Shown: positions 53,897 through 63,499, counted from the first letter of the stretch. The stretch: 64,000 nucleotides of DNA from an uncultured Phascolarctobacterium sp. (GCA_949295115.1 CASFJU010000010.1:58506-122505); one strand, 5' to 3'. A program made the numbers and translations. The notes: generated by a model from the letters alone, not told the origin.

Positions 53897-54610
53897 TTAT
53901 ACACCTCTTATTTCTGCTGCAATGCTTTGTGCCGCAGCTTTTTTATCTTCAGCTTTGGTAATCGGCCTGCCCACAACAATATGGGTCGAACCGTTTTTCA
54001 GCGCGCCTGCCGGTGTGGCAATCCTGCTCTGATCGTTAACGGCTGCGCCTGCCGGGCGGATGCCGGGCGTTACAATCAAAAAAACTTCGCCGCACGCCTC
54101 GCGGATGCCTGCCGCTTCCTGCGGGGATGCGACAACGCCGTCCATGCCTGCTTCTTTGGCAAGTTTAGCCAAAGCGATTACCTGTTCGGCAATGCTGTTT
54201 TTATAATTAAGGTCTGCATACTGTTCTTCGTCGATGCTGGTCAGCACGGTAACGGCAATCAGCTTCGGCGCAGGGCGTCCCAGTTCCGCCGCTTTGGCAT
54301 GAACCGCCTTTACTGCTTCCTGCATCATCTTTTTGCCGCCGATGGCATGTACGTTCAGCATATCCGCGCCAAGCGTGGTTAAAACCGAAAGCGCGCTGGC
54401 AACGGTGTTTGGAATGTCATGCAGCTTTAAATCCAAAAAGACTTTTTTATCATGCTCTTTTAAAAAGCGGATCATCTCGCTGCCTGCGGCATAGTAAAGC
54501 TCCATACCGACTTTGTAATGGCAGACGCTGTCACCCAATTCCTCCACGCAGGCTTTTGCCAGCTCAGCAGTCGGAAAATCAAGCGCAACTATCAAACGTT
54601 CATCACTCAT
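53897..54610 (-). CDS. pyrF: Orotidine 5'-phosphate decarboxylase
   Basis: PyrF decarboxylates OMP to UMP, the last step of the pathway. The 237-residue barrel protein has LIVALDFPTAE and the catalytic group VFLDLKLHDIPNT, with the D-x-K-x-x-D residues, and later IVTPGIRPAG. The start ATG is three bases after pyrD, with AAGGAGT upstream. No anomaly was seen. Confidence 0.96.
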   Translation of the reverse strand: MSDERLIVALDFPTAELAKACVEELGDSVCHYKVGMELYYAAGSEMIRFLKEHDKKVFLDLKLHDIPNTVASALSVLTTLGADMLNVHAIGGKKMMQEAVKAVHAKAAELGRPAPKLIAVTVLTSIDEEQYADLNYKNSIAEQVIALAKLAKEAGMDGVVASPQEAAGIREACGEVFLIVTPGIRPAGAAVNDQSRIATPAGALKNGSTHIVVGRPITKAEDKKAAAQSIAAEIRGV

Positions 54611-54613
54611 GGC

Positions 54614-55576
54614 TTACTCCTTTCCGCTGCGCAGGGCAAAGCTGCCTTCCGGCAGAGCCGCGCCAATCATATCGGTAAGTTTGTCAATGCCGTGCCTGTC
54701 CATGTAGTCCAGAATGCCGTGGCTGATGGTTTCGGCAATCGCCGGATTGCGGAAGTTAGCCGTGCCGACAGCAATGGCGCTGGCACCGCACAGGAAGAAC
54801 TCAATCGCGTCCTCCGCAGTTTCAATGCCGCCCATGCCGATAATGGGCACATGCACCTTCTGCGCTACCTCGTAGCACATGCGCACTGCCACCGGGCGCA
54901 CAGCCGGGCCGCTTAACCCGCCGGTGATGTTGCCAAGTACAGGTCGCTTACGTTCAATATCAATCTTCATGCCGATAAGCGTATTGATTAAGGAGATAGC
55001 GTCTGTGCCTGCCGCTTCGACAGCCAGTGCCATTTCCGTAATGCTGGTTACGTTAGGGGAAAGTTTGGTGATAACGGTTTTGCCGAAATGCTTTTTAACC
55101 TGTTCTACAACAGCAGCGGCGCTTTCCGGGCAGGTGCCGAAAGCAATGCCGCCCTGTTTTACGTTCGGGCAGGATATGTTAATTTCTACCGCGTTAACGC
55201 CGTCAACATCAAGTTTGTATGCCAGTTCGCCGTATTCCTCCGGCGAAGATGCCGCAATGTTGACGATAACGGGCACATCATATTTACGCAGCTTGGGCAG
55301 CGTTTCCTTCAAAAAGTAATCGCTGCCGGGGTTCTCCAGACCGACGCAGTTCAGCATGCCGGACGGTGTTTCCACAGCGCGCTGGCCTTTGTTGCCTTCG
55401 CGCGGCAGCAGCGTTGTGCCTTTAACGCAAACTGCACCGACTTTTTCCAAATCAAGAAAATCGGTAAATTCCAAACCAAAACCAAAAGTACCGGAGGCAG
55501 TGGTAACCGGCGTCTGCATTTTTAAACCGGCGATATCAACCGCCAGGCGTCCATCATACAATTTTGCGTTTACCAT
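54614..55576 (-). CDS. pyrD: Dihydroorotate dehydrogenase, NAD-dependent catalytic subunit
   Basis: PyrD oxidises dihydroorotate to orotate. The 320-residue FMN barrel has [21 protein letters not shown] and [13 protein letters not shown], where the catalytic cysteine identifies the class 1B enzyme that works with PyrK and NAD. The ATG follows GAGGTG and overlaps pyrK by seven bases, so the two subunits should be made in equal amounts. Confidence 0.96.
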   Translation of the reverse strand: MVNAKLYDGRLAVDIAGLKMQTPVTTASGTFGFGLEFTDFLDLEKVGAVCVKGTTLLPREGNKGQRAVETPSGMLNCVGLENPGSDYFLKETLPKLRKYDVPVIVNIAASSPEEYGELAYKLDVDGVNAVEINISCPNVKQGGIAFGTCPESAAAVVEQVKKHFGKTVITKLSPNVTSITEMALAVEAAGTDAISLINTLIGMKIDIERKRPVLGNITGGLSGPAVRPVAVRMCYEVAQKVHVPIIGMGGIETAEDAIEFFLCGASAIAVGTANFRNPAIAETISHGILDYMDRHGIDKLTDMIGAALPEGSFALRSGKE

Positions 55577-56337
55577 TCGCCCACCTCCTCAGCCCAGAAT
55601 ACCGGGCCGTCAGTGCAAACTTTCAGGCGTTTGCCAATGCCGCTGCACGAGCAGGACAGGCACGCGCCCAAACCGCACGCCATGTATTTTTCAAGCGATA
55701 CCTGGCATTTAATGCCGTATTCTTTCGCTGCTTCCGCAACGGCTTTCATCATCGGCACAGGGCCGCAAACATAAACAAGGTCGTATTTGCCGCTTGCCAA
55801 AAGTTCCGGCAGCACTGCCATAACAGTGCCTTTGGTGCCGCAGCTGCCATCGTCGGTGGTTAAGTGCATAACCGGGCACAAATCTTCGTACAGCTCCGTC
55901 CAGAACAGCTCGTCGCCAGTACGCCCGCCCATAACAATCTCTGCCTTGCCTTTGCCAAAGGCAGATGCCAGATACAAGAGCGGTGCAAGCCCCAGCCCGC
56001 CGCCTACAATCAGCGGGTGCTCGGCGTTCATGTCAAAACCATGCCCCAGCGGACCGACAATGCTTAATTTATCGCCGCTGCAATATTCTGCCAGCAGCTT
56101 GGTAGCATCACCGATAATACGGTAAATCATGGTAATGGTGCCGTCGTTTTTGTTAACGGCTGCCACGCCGAACGGACGGCGCAACAGCGGCGCAGTGCGG
56201 TTAAACACCTGCACGTTTACAAACTGTCCCGGAACAGCAAGCTCTGCCAGCTCCGGCGCATAAACTTCTATTAATTTTGTTGAACTGTTTAAGACACGCT
56301 GGCCTACAACTTTAGCTTCAACTATTTTTTTAGGCAT
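55570..56337 (-). CDS. pyrK: Dihydroorotate dehydrogenase electron-transfer subunit
   Basis: PyrK carries FAD and a [2Fe-2S] cluster and passes electrons from PyrD to NAD. The 255-residue protein has the FAD segment [22 protein letters not shown] for the nucleotide and C-terminal cysteines in [13 protein letters not shown] plus a later C in KVCTDGPVF. It is related in fold to the NfnA-like protein at 36375. It starts three bases after carB. Confidence 0.95.
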   Translation of the reverse strand: MPKKIVEAKVVGQRVLNSSTKLIEVYAPELAELAVPGQFVNVQVFNRTAPLLRRPFGVAAVNKNDGTITMIYRIIGDATKLLAEYCSGDKLSIVGPLGHGFDMNAEHPLIVGGGLGLAPLLYLASAFGKGKAEIVMGGRTGDELFWTELYEDLCPVMHLTTDDGSCGTKGTVMAVLPELLASGKYDLVYVCGPVPMMKAVAEAAKEYGIKCQVSLEKYMACGLGACLSCSCSGIGKRLKVCTDGPVFWAEEVGEW

Positions 56338-56340
56338 ATA

Positions 56341-59300
56341 TCAGCCCTCCCAGGCAAGATCCTGCAAAGCCACGATGCTTACAACGCGGCGGCGGCGCAT
56401 AGCGCTCATTACATGCTGCAATTCGCGTGCCGTATCCAAAGAAGTCAGGCAGGCAATGGCATGTTCGACCGTGGAGCGGCGGATTTTGAAGCCGTCGCGT
56501 TCGGCGTCGCGTCCGTGGTTTGTTGTATTGATAACCATACTGATATGGCCTTCTTTAATTTCGTCCAGAATGTTCGGGCTGCCTTCGCTTACTTTAGTTG
56601 CCACCCTTACATTTACGCCGTGGCTCTGCAAATATTCGGCAGTACCGCCGGTCGCGGTAATTTCATAGCCCAAATCGGCAAAGCCCGCAGCAATTTCGCA
56701 TGCTTCTTCCTTGTCCATATCGGCAACGGTAATCAAAATCGAACCTTCGTGCGGCACGTTGATGCCGGCAGCGATGCAGGCTTTGTACAGCGCGCGCGAA
56801 TATTGGTAGTCGATTGCCATAACCTCGCCGGTGGATTTCATTTCCGGTCCAAGGGTGATATCGACATTGCTCATCTTGTTGAAGGAGAATACCGGCGCTT
56901 TAACAGCATAGTAGTCCGGGAAGAGCTGCAGACCCGGGCGGTAACCCTGTTCGCGGATGCTCTGCCCCATTGCGCATTTGGTTGCAACATCAACCATCTG
57001 AATGGTGGTAACTTTGCTGAGGAACGGCACGGTACGGGAAGAACGCGGGTTAACTTCGATAACGAATACTTCGTTATTGCGTACGATGTACTGAATGTTA
57101 ATCATGCCGTGTACTTCAAGACCGATGGAAATTCTGTTGGTGTAATCGATAATAGTTTTAATAACCGATTCTGCAAGCGTGCGCGGAGGATATACGGCAA
57201 TGGAGTCGCCGGAGTGTACGCCTGCGCGTTCGATATGTTCCATAATACCGGGAATCAGTACGTCCTTGCCGTCGCAGATAGCATCAACTTCAACTTCCGT
57301 GCCCTGCAGATAGTGGTCAACAAGTACCGGATGTTCGTGTGAAGCCTTAACGGCGTTTGTCATGTAGTATTTCAGTTCTTCGTCGTTATAAACAATTTCC
57401 ATGGCACGGCCGCCAAGTACATAGGACGGGCGCACCATTACCGGGTAACCAACATCGGCAGCCGCTTTCAAAGCACCTTCGGTATCGAATACGGTATGTC
57501 CTTTCGGGCGCGGAATATTGCAGGAGGTCAGCAGCTCGTCAAAACGTTCGCGGTCCTCGGCGCGGTCAATGCTTTCCACGCTGCTGCCCAAAATTTTAAT
57601 GCCTGCTTTTTCCAGCGGACCGGCAAGGTTAATTGCCGTCTGACCGCCGAACTGCACAATAACGCCTTCCGGTTTTTCTTTATCGAGAATGTTCAGTACG
57701 TCCTCAATCGTCAGCGGCTCAAAATACAGGCGGTCGCTGGTGTCAAAGTCCGTACTTACAGTTTCAGGGTTGTTATTGATAATGATGGTTTCGTAGCCGA
57801 GTTCTTTCAGTGCCCATACAGAATGAACGGAGCAGTAGTCAAATTCTACGCCCTGGCCGATACGGATCGGGCCGCTGCCAAGTACGGCAACTTTCTTTTT
57901 ATCGCTTACTTCAACCTCGTCTTCTTCCGCATAGGTGGAATAATAATACGGAGTTGCAGCTTCAAATTCTGCGGCGCAGGTATCAACCATTTTATAAGTC
58001 GGGATAATGCCCCAGCCTTTGCGCATTTCGCGTACTTCCTGCCATGTTTTGCCAATGTAGCCCGCAATAACAACGTCTGCAAAGCCCATCTTTTTGGCAG
58101 CGCGCATCAAATCTTCCGTCATCGGTTCGGACTTAATGCGTTTTTCCATGTTGACGATGTTCATAATCTTCTGCAGGAACCATTTGTCAATCATGGTAAT
58201 TTCATGTACTTCGTCAATCGTCACGCCGCGGCGGAAGGCTTCGGCGATAACGAACAGGCGCTGGTCATCAATCAGGTGAATGCGGTCATGCACTTCTTCA
58301 TCGCTCAGCGCTTTCAGTTCCGGCATTTCCAAATGGATAAGGCCGATTTCCAGAGAGCGTACTGCTTTTAAGAGCGATGCCTCCAGCGTTCTTTCGATAG
58401 CCATAACCTCGCCGGTTGCTTTCATCTGGGTGCCCAGAGTGCGGTCGGCGGTAACAAATTTATCAAACGGCCAGCGCGGGAATTTCAAAACAACATAGTC
58501 CAGCGAAGGCTCGAAGCACGCCGTCGTCTTTTTGGTAACGGCGTTCTGGATTTCGTCCAAAGTGTAGCCAACGGCAATTTTACTTGCAACCTTGGCAATC
58601 GGGTAACCGGTTGCTTTGGAAGCCAGCGCCGAAGAACGGCTTACACGCGGGTTAACTTCGATTACATAATAACGGTAGGAGTTCGGGTCCAGCGCAAGCT
58701 GTACGTTGCACGCGCCGCGTACGCCAAGCTCGCGTACTATGTCAATGGAAGCCTGACGCAGCATCTGTACTTCATGGTCGCTCAAAGTCTGTGCCGGTGC
58801 GGCAACAACGGAGTCGCCGGTATGCACGCCAACCGGGTCAAGGTTTTCCATGGAGCAGACGGTAATGCAGTTGTCATCAGAGTCGCGCAAAACTTCGTAT
58901 TCAATTTCCTTCCAGCCGGCAACGCTGCGTTCAATCAGCGCCTGGCCGATAAGGCTGTAAAGCAGACCTTTGCTTACGATGTCGTCCAGCTCGTCCATGT
59001 TTTCGGCAATGCCGCCGCCGGTGCCGCCCAAAGTATACGCCGGGCGTACGATAAGCGGGAAACCAACTTCGCGCGCAAATTCCTTAGCTGCGGATACGGT
59101 TTCAACAATCGTGCTTTCCGGAATCGGCTGGTTGATTTTTTCCATCGTTTCCTTAAACAGCTCGCGGTCTTCGGCGCGTTTAATACTTTCAATCTGGGTG
59201 CCCAGCAGTTTAACATTGTATTCGCGTAAAATCCCCTGTTTGTCAAGGTCAATGGCAAGGTTCAAACCAACCTGCCCGCCCAGAGTTGCCAGCATGGCGT

Positions 59301-59550
59301 CCGGGCGCTCGCGTTTAATAACGCTTTCCAAAAATTCCACGTTGACAGGCTCAACGTAAACGCGGTCGGCAATATGCACGTCCGTCATAATGGTAGCCGG
59401 GTTGCTGTTAACCAGTACAACTTCCAGCCCTTCTTCTTTTAAAGCGCGGCAGGCCTGTGTGCCGGAATAGTCAAATTCTGCCGCCTGCCCGATAATAATC
59501 GGGCCCGAACCGATAACCAGTACTTTTTTTACATTTTGCAGCTTCGGCAT
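56341..59550 (-). CDS. carB: Carbamoyl-phosphate synthase large subunit
   Basis: CarB makes carbamoyl phosphate from bicarbonate, ATP and ammonia delivered by CarA. The 1069-residue protein has the two duplicated ATP-grasp halves, each opening with a [10 protein letters not shown] or [14 protein letters not shown] stretch and containing [12 protein letters not shown] or [13 protein letters not shown]-terminal allosteric domain starts near residue 935. All is of standard length. It begins two bases after carA. Confidence 0.97.
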   Translation of the reverse strand: MPKLQNVKKVLVIGSGPIIIGQAAEFDYSGTQACRALKEEGLEVVLVNSNPATIMTDVHIADRVYVEPVNVEFLESVIKRERPDAMLATLGGQVGLNLAIDLDKQGILREYNVKLLGTQIESIKRAEDRELFKETMEKINQPIPESTIVETVSAAKEFAREVGFPLIVRPAYTLGGTGGGIAENMDELDDIVSKGLLYSLIGQALIERSVAGWKEIEYEVLRDSDDNCITVCSMENLDPVGVHTGDSVVAAPAQTLSDHEVQMLRQASIDIVRELGVRGACNVQLALDPNSYRYYVIEVNPRVSRSSALASKATGYPIAKVASKIAVGYTLDEIQNAVTKKTTACFEPSLDYVVLKFPRWPFDKFVTADRTLGTQMKATGEVMAIERTLEASLLKAVRSLEIGLIHLEMPELKALSDEEVHDRIHLIDDQRLFVIAEAFRRGVTIDEVHEITMIDKWFLQKIMNIVNMEKRIKSEPMTEDLMRAAKKMGFADVVIAGYIGKTWQEVREMRKGWGIIPTYKMVDTCAAEFEAATPYYYSTYAEEDEVEVSDKKKVAVLGSGPIRIGQGVEFDYCSVHSVWALKELGYETIIINNNPETVSTDFDTSDRLYFEPLTIEDVLNILDKEKPEGVIVQFGGQTAINLAGPLEKAGIKILGSSVESIDRAEDRERFDELLTSCNIPRPKGHTVFDTEGALKAAADVGYPVMVRPSYVLGGRAMEIVYNDEELKYYMTNAVKASHEHPVLVDHYLQGTEVEVDAICDGKDVLIPGIMEHIERAGVHSGDSIAVYPPRTLAESVIKTIIDYTNRISIGLEVHGMINIQYIVRNNEVFVIEVNPRSSRTVPFLSKVTTIQMVDVATKCAMGQSIREQGYRPGLQLFPDYYAVKAPVFSFNKMSNVDITLGPEMKSTGEVMAIDYQYSRALYKACIAAGINVPHEGSILITVADMDKEEACEIAAGFADLGYEITATGGTAEYLQSHGVNVRVATKVSEGSPNILDEIKEGHISMVINTTNHGRDAERDGFKIRRSTVEHAIACLTSLDTARELQHVMSAMRRRRVVSIVALQDLAWEG

Positions 59551-59552
59551 AA

Positions 59553-60629
59553 TCAGCGGCCTCCCATCATTTTAATAAAGCGTTCAAACAAATATTCGTG
59601 GCCGCCCGGTCCGGGGCTTGCCTCCGGATGGTACTGCACGGTAAAGGTCGGGTGGTCAAGGTAACGCACGCCTTCAATCGTGTGGTCGTTCAGCGAAATA
59701 TTTGTAATTTCAATATTCTTGCCTTCCAGCGATTTTTCATCAACGGCATAGCCGTGGTTTTGGGAGGTAATCATTACTTTGTGTTCCAGCAAATCCTTAA
59801 CCGGGTGGTTAATGCCGCGGTGGCCGAACTTCATTTTATAAGTATCGCAGCCGTTGGCAAGCGCCATCAGCTGGTGGCCAAGGCAAATGCCGAAAATCGG
59901 GCGTTTGCCGATGAATTTTTTAACTTCTTCGATAACGGAAGTCAAATCCTTCGGGTCCCCCGGTCCGTTGGAGAGGAAAATTCCGTCCGGCTGGGAAGCC
60001 AGCACCTCCTGCGCGTCGGTGAACGCAGGGAACACGGTCAGGCGGCAGCCGAAGCTTGCCAGATAATTAAGGATGTTTTGCTTAATGCCGTAGTCCATAA
60101 CGGCAACATGGTATTTGCCCTCGCCCATTGTATAAATTTCCGGCGTGGTAACCTTTGCTACCTGGTCATGCACTTCCGGCAGTGCCAGCAGTTTGTCAAC
60201 TTCTTCCTGCGGCATTTCTTCGGGCACAATAACGCCCTGCAATACGCCGTAGTTTCTCAGTTTTCTGGTAATCGCGCGCGTATCAACGCCCACAAGCACA
60301 GGCACATCCTGCTCATCCAGAAAATCCTCCAGAGATTGTTCGTTTTTCCAGTTGCTCGGGTGGTCGCAAAGCTCGCTGATAACGTAGCCCTGGAAGAAGC
60401 ACCTTCTGCCCTGATTAAATTCAGGGTTAATGCCATAATTGCCAACCAGAGGATAAGTCATAACGACAATCTGGTCGCAGAACGACGGGTCAGTCAAAGT
60501 TTCCTGATACCCGCTCATGCCCGTTGTAAAAACAACTTCGCCGACAGCATTGCGTTTGCCGTACAAAGTACCCCTGTAAACGCTGCCGTCTTTTAAAACC
60601 AGTTTACCCTTTCTTCCTACTTGCCGCAT
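59553..60629 (-). CDS. carA: Carbamoyl-phosphate synthase small subunit
   Basis: CarA hydrolyses glutamine and channels ammonia to CarB. The 358-residue protein has an N-terminal domain opening [13 protein letters not shown] and a class I glutaminase domain with the nucleophile cysteine in [13 protein letters not shown] and the H-x-E pair in [10 protein letters not shown]. The start ATG overlaps the pyrC stop by 13 bases. There is no separate arginine-type copy in the window, although argR is present at the other end. Confidence 0.97.
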   Translation of the reverse strand: MRQVGRKGKLVLKDGSVYRGTLYGKRNAVGEVVFTTGMSGYQETLTDPSFCDQIVVMTYPLVGNYGINPEFNQGRRCFFQGYVISELCDHPSNWKNEQSLEDFLDEQDVPVLVGVDTRAITRKLRNYGVLQGVIVPEEMPQEEVDKLLALPEVHDQVAKVTTPEIYTMGEGKYHVAVMDYGIKQNILNYLASFGCRLTVFPAFTDAQEVLASQPDGIFLSNGPGDPKDLTSVIEEVKKFIGKRPIFGICLGHQLMALANGCDTYKMKFGHRGINHPVKDLLEHKVMITSQNHGYAVDEKSLEGKNIEITNISLNDHTIEGVRYLDHPTFTVQYHPEASPGPGGHEYLFERFIKMMGGR

Positions 60630-61909
60630 ACTACACCATCTCTCATAACAAATTTACCTGCTACCATGGTAGCAACCGCTTTGCCCTTGCAGTGTTTACC
60701 GTTAAAAGGCGTTACGTTGCCGCGTGTATAAAATTTCGTATTATCAACTGTCCATTCCTTGTCAAGGTCGATAACAGTTACATCTGCCGGACTGCCTACT
60801 TTTAAACTTCCAGCATTTAATGCAAAAATATTCGCAGGCGCTGTACTCATTTTATCAATAATTTCGTTAATTGTGAAGAGCCCTGTATGATAAAGTTCGG
60901 TTAAAATTACGCCCAGCGAAGTTTCCAGACCGGTAAAACCATTCGGCGCATAACGGAACTCAACATCTTTTTCTTCCGGCGCATGCGGAGCGTGGTCGGT
61001 AACAATCGCGTCGGCCGTACCGTCTTTCAATGCCTGGCGGCAGGCTTCAACATGGTCCATGCTGCGCAGCGGCGGTGATACGCGCGTTGCAGTGCTGTAA
61101 CTGCTGCACGCTGCGTCCGTCAGCGTCAGGTGGTGCACCGTAACTTCGCAGGTTACGTTTACGCCCCTTGCCTTCGCGCGGCGGATAATATCCAGCGCGC
61201 CTTTGGAAGCAACATGCGCAATATGCACATGCGCACCGGTATATTCAGCAATTATGCAGTCACGCGCAACCGCGATATCTTCGGAAATGTACGGAATGCC
61301 CGGCACACCGATACGCGCGGAAACAGCGCCCTCGTGCATATAGCCTTCGTGGTTCAGTTCTTCTTCAATAGAATGGGAAATCAGCACCTTATCAAAAGCA
61401 CTTACATAGCGTGCGGCCAGCAAAAACAGGCGGCTGCTTTCAACATAATGCCCGTCGTCGCTGAAAGCCATCGCGCCTTTTTCGGCCATATCGCCAAGCT
61501 CTGCCAGTTCCTTACCCTGCTCGCCCTTGCTGATTGCTCCGATAACTTCAACATTTACATAGCCTTCACGTGCAGCGCGTTCTTTAATGCCGCTTACGAT
61601 AATGCTGTTATCAACAACCGGTTTGGTGTTCGGCATACAGGCAATAGTCGTTACGCCGCCTGCCGCTGCCGCCATCGTACCGGTAACAATGTCTTCTTTT
61701 GCTTCCAAACCCGGCTCACGCAGATGAGTATGTACGTCAACAAGGCCCGGTGCAACTACAAGGCCGCTGGCGTCAAAAACTTCATCGGCAGCGGTTTCGA
61801 TTTTTTTATCAACCGCAGCAACAACGCCGTCCTCAATCAGCACGTCCATTACCGCGTCAAGGTTTTGCGAAGGGTCAACCACACGTCCGTTTTTAATTAA
61901 TGTTTTCAA
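60617..61909 (-). CDS. pyrC: Dihydroorotase
   Basis: PyrC cyclises carbamoyl aspartate to dihydroorotate. The 430-residue amidohydrolase has the metal motif DVHTHLREPGLE, later histidines in SHSIEEEL and HIAHVASKG, and TDHAPHAPEEK. The start is TTG at 61909, six to seven bases after GGGAGGG, and overlaps the pyrB stop by 17 bases. The TTG is well supported because the family begins right there and no ATG is in range. Confidence 0.95.
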   Translation of the reverse strand: MKTLIKNGRVVDPSQNLDAVMDVLIEDGVVAAVDKKIETAADEVFDASGLVVAPGLVDVHTHLREPGLEAKEDIVTGTMAAAAGGVTTIACMPNTKPVVDNSIIVSGIKERAAREGYVNVEVIGAISKGEQGKELAELGDMAEKGAMAFSDDGHYVESSRLFLLAARYVSAFDKVLISHSIEEELNHEGYMHEGAVSARIGVPGIPYISEDIAVARDCIIAEYTGAHVHIAHVASKGALDIIRRAKARGVNVTCEVTVHHLTLTDAACSSYSTATRVSPPLRSMDHVEACRQALKDGTADAIVTDHAPHAPEEKDVEFRYAPNGFTGLETSLGVILTELYHTGLFTINEIIDKMSTAPANIFALNAGSLKVGSPADVTVIDLDKEWTVDNTKFYTRGNVTPFNGKHCKGKAVATMVAGKFVMRDGVVCGK

Positions 61910-62849
61910 TTTGTTTCCCTCCCGTCAGCGTTAAGAACAGCAAAGCCATACGCACAGCAACGCCGTTTTGTACTTCGTCCCTGATTTTGGCGTTGTCGCA
62001 GTAACCAACGTCCCACGAAATTTCAAGGCCGCGGTTCATCGGGCCCGGATGCAGAATGGTAACGTCCGGTTTTGCCAGTGCCAGGCGTTTTTCGTTAATG
62101 CCAAAAATGCGTGCATATTCGCGTGCCGAAGGGAACAGGCCTTTCTGCTGGCGTTCAAGCTGTATACGCAGAATGTCGATAACATCCGCGCCTTCGATAG
62201 CGTCCTCAACACGTTTGTGAACCGTAACGCCCAAAGCTTCAATATCATGCGGCATTAAGGTCATCGGGCCTGCAACATGCACATCGGCGCCCAGCTTCGT
62301 CCATGCGGCAATATTGGTGCGCGCAACGCGGCTGTATAAAATATCGCCGATAATCGCCATTTTGAGTCCTTTAAAATCCTTGCCCTGCTCGCGAATAGTA
62401 AACATATCCAAAAGGCCCTGCGAAGGATGTGCATGCGCACCGTCGCCCGCGTTGATGATAACCGCTTTGGAAACATCCGCAGCATAAGCAGCAGCGCCTT
62501 CAATCGGGTGGCGCATTACAATCGCATCGCACGCCATGGACTGCACGGTAAGGATTGTATCGCGCAGGCATTCGCCCTTAACAACGCTGGAGCTGGAAGT
62601 GGTAATGTTTACAACGTCCGCCCCCAGGTATTTGCCTGCCAGTTCAAACGAAGTACGTGTTCTGGTACTTGGTTCGTAAAACAGGTTAATGATAGATTTG
62701 CCACGCAGCGAGGGAACCTTTTTGATATCACGCTTCATAATTCTTTTCATCTCAGCTGCGGTTTTAAGGATGAGTTCATATTCCTCAACGGAAAGTGAAT
62801 CCAGATCCAGTATATCCCGGCCGCCGAGAGAAACTGTTGCTTTTGCCAT
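61893..62849 (-). CDS. pyrB: Aspartate carbamoyltransferase catalytic subunit
   Basis: PyrB makes carbamoyl aspartate, the first committed step. The 318-residue protein has the carbamoyl-phosphate motif STRTRTSFE and the HP-I-E and GDGAHAHPSQGLLD segments. No pyrI regulatory subunit gene follows, as is usual in Firmicutes. The ATG follows AGGAGG by eight bases. It is the first gene of the pyr operon and lies behind the PyrR-type leader. Confidence 0.96.
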   Translation of the reverse strand: MAKATVSLGGRDILDLDSLSVEEYELILKTAAEMKRIMKRDIKKVPSLRGKSIINLFYEPSTRTRTSFELAGKYLGADVVNITTSSSSVVKGECLRDTILTVQSMACDAIVMRHPIEGAAAYAADVSKAVIINAGDGAHAHPSQGLLDMFTIREQGKDFKGLKMAIIGDILYSRVARTNIAAWTKLGADVHVAGPMTLMPHDIEALGVTVHKRVEDAIEGADVIDILRIQLERQQKGLFPSAREYARIFGINEKRLALAKPDVTILHPGPMNRGLEISWDVGYCDNAKIRDEVQNGVAVRMALLFLTLTGGKQIENIN

Positions 62850-62886
62850 TGCAGAAACCTCCTGTATGATTATTTAAGCAAAACCT

Positions 62887-62900
62887 GCGGGCACGCCCGC
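62887..62900. repeat. GC-rich palindrome in the pyrB leader
   Basis: GCGGGC-AC-GCCCGC, perfect 6-bp arms and a two-base centre, lies between the attenuator and the pyrB ribosome site in an otherwise AT-rich leader. Function is not known; it could be a DNA site or a small RNA hairpin. Confidence 0.5.
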
Positions 62901-62915
62901 CTACTTACAAAAAAT

Positions 62916-62951
62916 AAAAGCCTTCCGGTCCCCATGAGGATAGGAAGGCTT
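62916..62951 (-). terminator. pyr operon attenuator terminator
   Basis: On the - strand AAGCCTTCC pairs with GGAAGGCTT and is followed by TTATTTTTT. It lies about 25 bases downstream of the PyrR-binding hairpin and is the stop signal when PyrR is bound. Confidence 0.88.
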
Positions 62952-62974
62952 GTAGTACAAGTTACCTAAAAGTC

Positions 62975-63008
62975 TACCTTACAGTCTCACAGGACCGATT
63001 TAAAGGTA
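62975..63008 (-). promoter_or_regulatory. PyrR-binding anti-antiterminator hairpin
   Basis: On the - strand the RNA reads GGTCCTGTGAGACT (62996-62983), a close match to the PyrR-binding consensus ARUCCNGNGAGGYU. It is enclosed by a TACCTT/AAGGTA stem. With the terminator just after it, this forms a UMP-PyrR attenuation leader. No pyrR gene is in this operon. Confidence 0.85.
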
Positions 63009-63039
63009 TTTACAGCAGCGTAAGTCAAATTTTTTGCGG

Positions 63040-63083
63040 GTAAAATTCATTTTAAAAATTATGAATTTTACGGTAAACGGCAA
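63040..63083 (-). promoter_or_regulatory. Possible pyr promoter with inverted repeat
   Basis: A weak - strand promoter can be drawn: TTGCCG (63083-63078), a 16-base spacer, then TAATTT (63061-63056). Its -10 lies in a perfect 11-bp inverted repeat with a 10-base centre: GTAAAATTCAT (63040-63050) and ATGAATTTTAC (63061-63071). The repeat lies between this promoter and the + strand promoter at 63097. The promoter call is tentative. Confidence 0.4.
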
Positions 63084-63096
63084 AATTTCAGTTTAT

Positions 63097-63124
63097 TTGA
63101 CTTTTTGCGCACTTTTGCTATAAT
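63097..63124 (+). promoter_or_regulatory. Promoter of the candidate antitoxin RNA
   Basis: -35 TTGACT (63097-63102), a 16-base spacer ending in TGC, and -10 TATAAT (63119-63124), an extended -10 promoter. It points at the terminator shared with the toxin gene and precedes no + strand reading frame of note. Confidence 0.75.
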
Positions 63125-63130
63125 ATTTAT

Positions 63131-63236
63131 AGAAACACAAATGGCTGCCGATAGACGGTCAGCCCCTAATTATATTGAATTACTAAAAAGTAAGTCGCCA
63201 CAATTTTAGCAGGGCTGTGGCGGCTTACTTGTTTTT
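63131..63236 (+). ncRNA. Candidate antisense antitoxin RNA
   Basis: An RNA of about 105 bases is predicted from the promoter at 63097 to the T-run after the hairpin at 63188-63230. Its 5' part forms a hairpin, GGCTGCCG with CGGTCAGCC (63143-63167 region). Its 3' part runs through the common terminator and is complementary to the end of the toxin frame at 63225 and the toxin 3' end. This is the layout of type I antitoxins such as RatA or SR4, which overlap the 3' end of the toxin mRNA. No function has been shown here. Confidence 0.65.
63188..63230. terminator. Bidirectional terminator shared by toxin and antisense RNA
   Basis: A 15-base stem, AAGTAAGTCGCCACA (63188-63202) with TGTGGCGGCTTACTT (63216-63230), one G-T pair, and T-runs on both strands just outside it. 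It ends both convergent transcripts, and overlaps the last codons and stop of the toxin frame. Confidence 0.85.
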
Positions 63237-63323
63237 ATAGCGTCGTTCTCTCCCAAGGGCATAGCCGAAGGAAAAGATTGTTACAGTGTAACCTATTACG
63301 GTTAACAATTCAATAACATTCAT
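63225..63323 (-). CDS. Holin-like type I toxin peptide (32 residues)
   Basis: The frame starts at ATG 63323 after a strong GGAGGGG site five bases upstream. The 32-residue peptide opens MNVIELLTVIGYTVTIFSFG, is hydrophobic for about 24 residues, and ends in a basic tail GRERRYKNK. This matches the small holin-like toxins (Hol_Tox/TxpA-BsrG-type) in length, a polar opening, a single membrane helix and charged tail. A convergent RNA and a shared terminator are in place. The 5' leader is about 115 bases and contains CCCTCC (- strand, 63404-63399), which can pair with the ribosome site, a trait of type I toxins. Confidence 0.75.
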   Translation of the reverse strand: MNVIELLTVIGYTVTIFSFGYALGRERRYKNK

Positions 63324-63388
63324 GCTATCCCCTCCTTCATAGTATTTCCGGCTTATACCGGATTTCTATTTTATCAGAGGGTCACAGT

Positions 63389-63404
63389 CCCTCCGCGGGG
63401 AGGG
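63389..63404 (-). promoter_or_regulatory. Hairpin in the toxin leader, possible SD-masking element
   Basis: On the - strand CCCTCC-CCGC-GGAGGG forms a short perfect hairpin. Its first arm can instead pair with GGAGGG of the ribosome site at 63335-63330, so it may switch the toxin off on the full-length RNA. Confidence 0.5.
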
Positions 63405-63444
63405 CTAACCGCCTACCGTTTAATGGCAGCACATTTGCTTTATT

Positions 63445-63473
63445 ATGATAACAGAAAAATATAAACCTGTAAA
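63445..63473 (-). promoter_or_regulatory. Toxin promoter
   Basis: On the - strand, -35 TTTACA (63473-63468), a 17-base spacer and -10 TATCAT (63450-63445). The -35 lies in the first copy of an 18-bp tandem repeat, so a second copy of TTTACA stands 18 bases upstream. Confidence 0.55.
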
Positions 63474-63495
63474 GATATATAAACCTGTAAAGATA
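63460..63495. repeat. Perfect 18-bp tandem duplication
   Basis: TATAAACCTGTAAAGATA occurs twice with no gap (63460-63477 and 63478-63495). It covers the -35 region of the toxin promoter. Confidence 0.95.
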
Positions 63496-63499
63496 GCAA

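Noticed and set aside
57496..58371. A 291-codon + strand frame inside carB
   Set aside because: Shadow of a conserved - strand gene; no start signal and no family resemblance.
63000..63028. TTGACT at 63028-63023 (- strand) as the -35 of the pyr promoter
   Set aside because: A start from it would fall inside the PyrR-binding hairpin and destroy it, so a promoter further upstream is more sensible.
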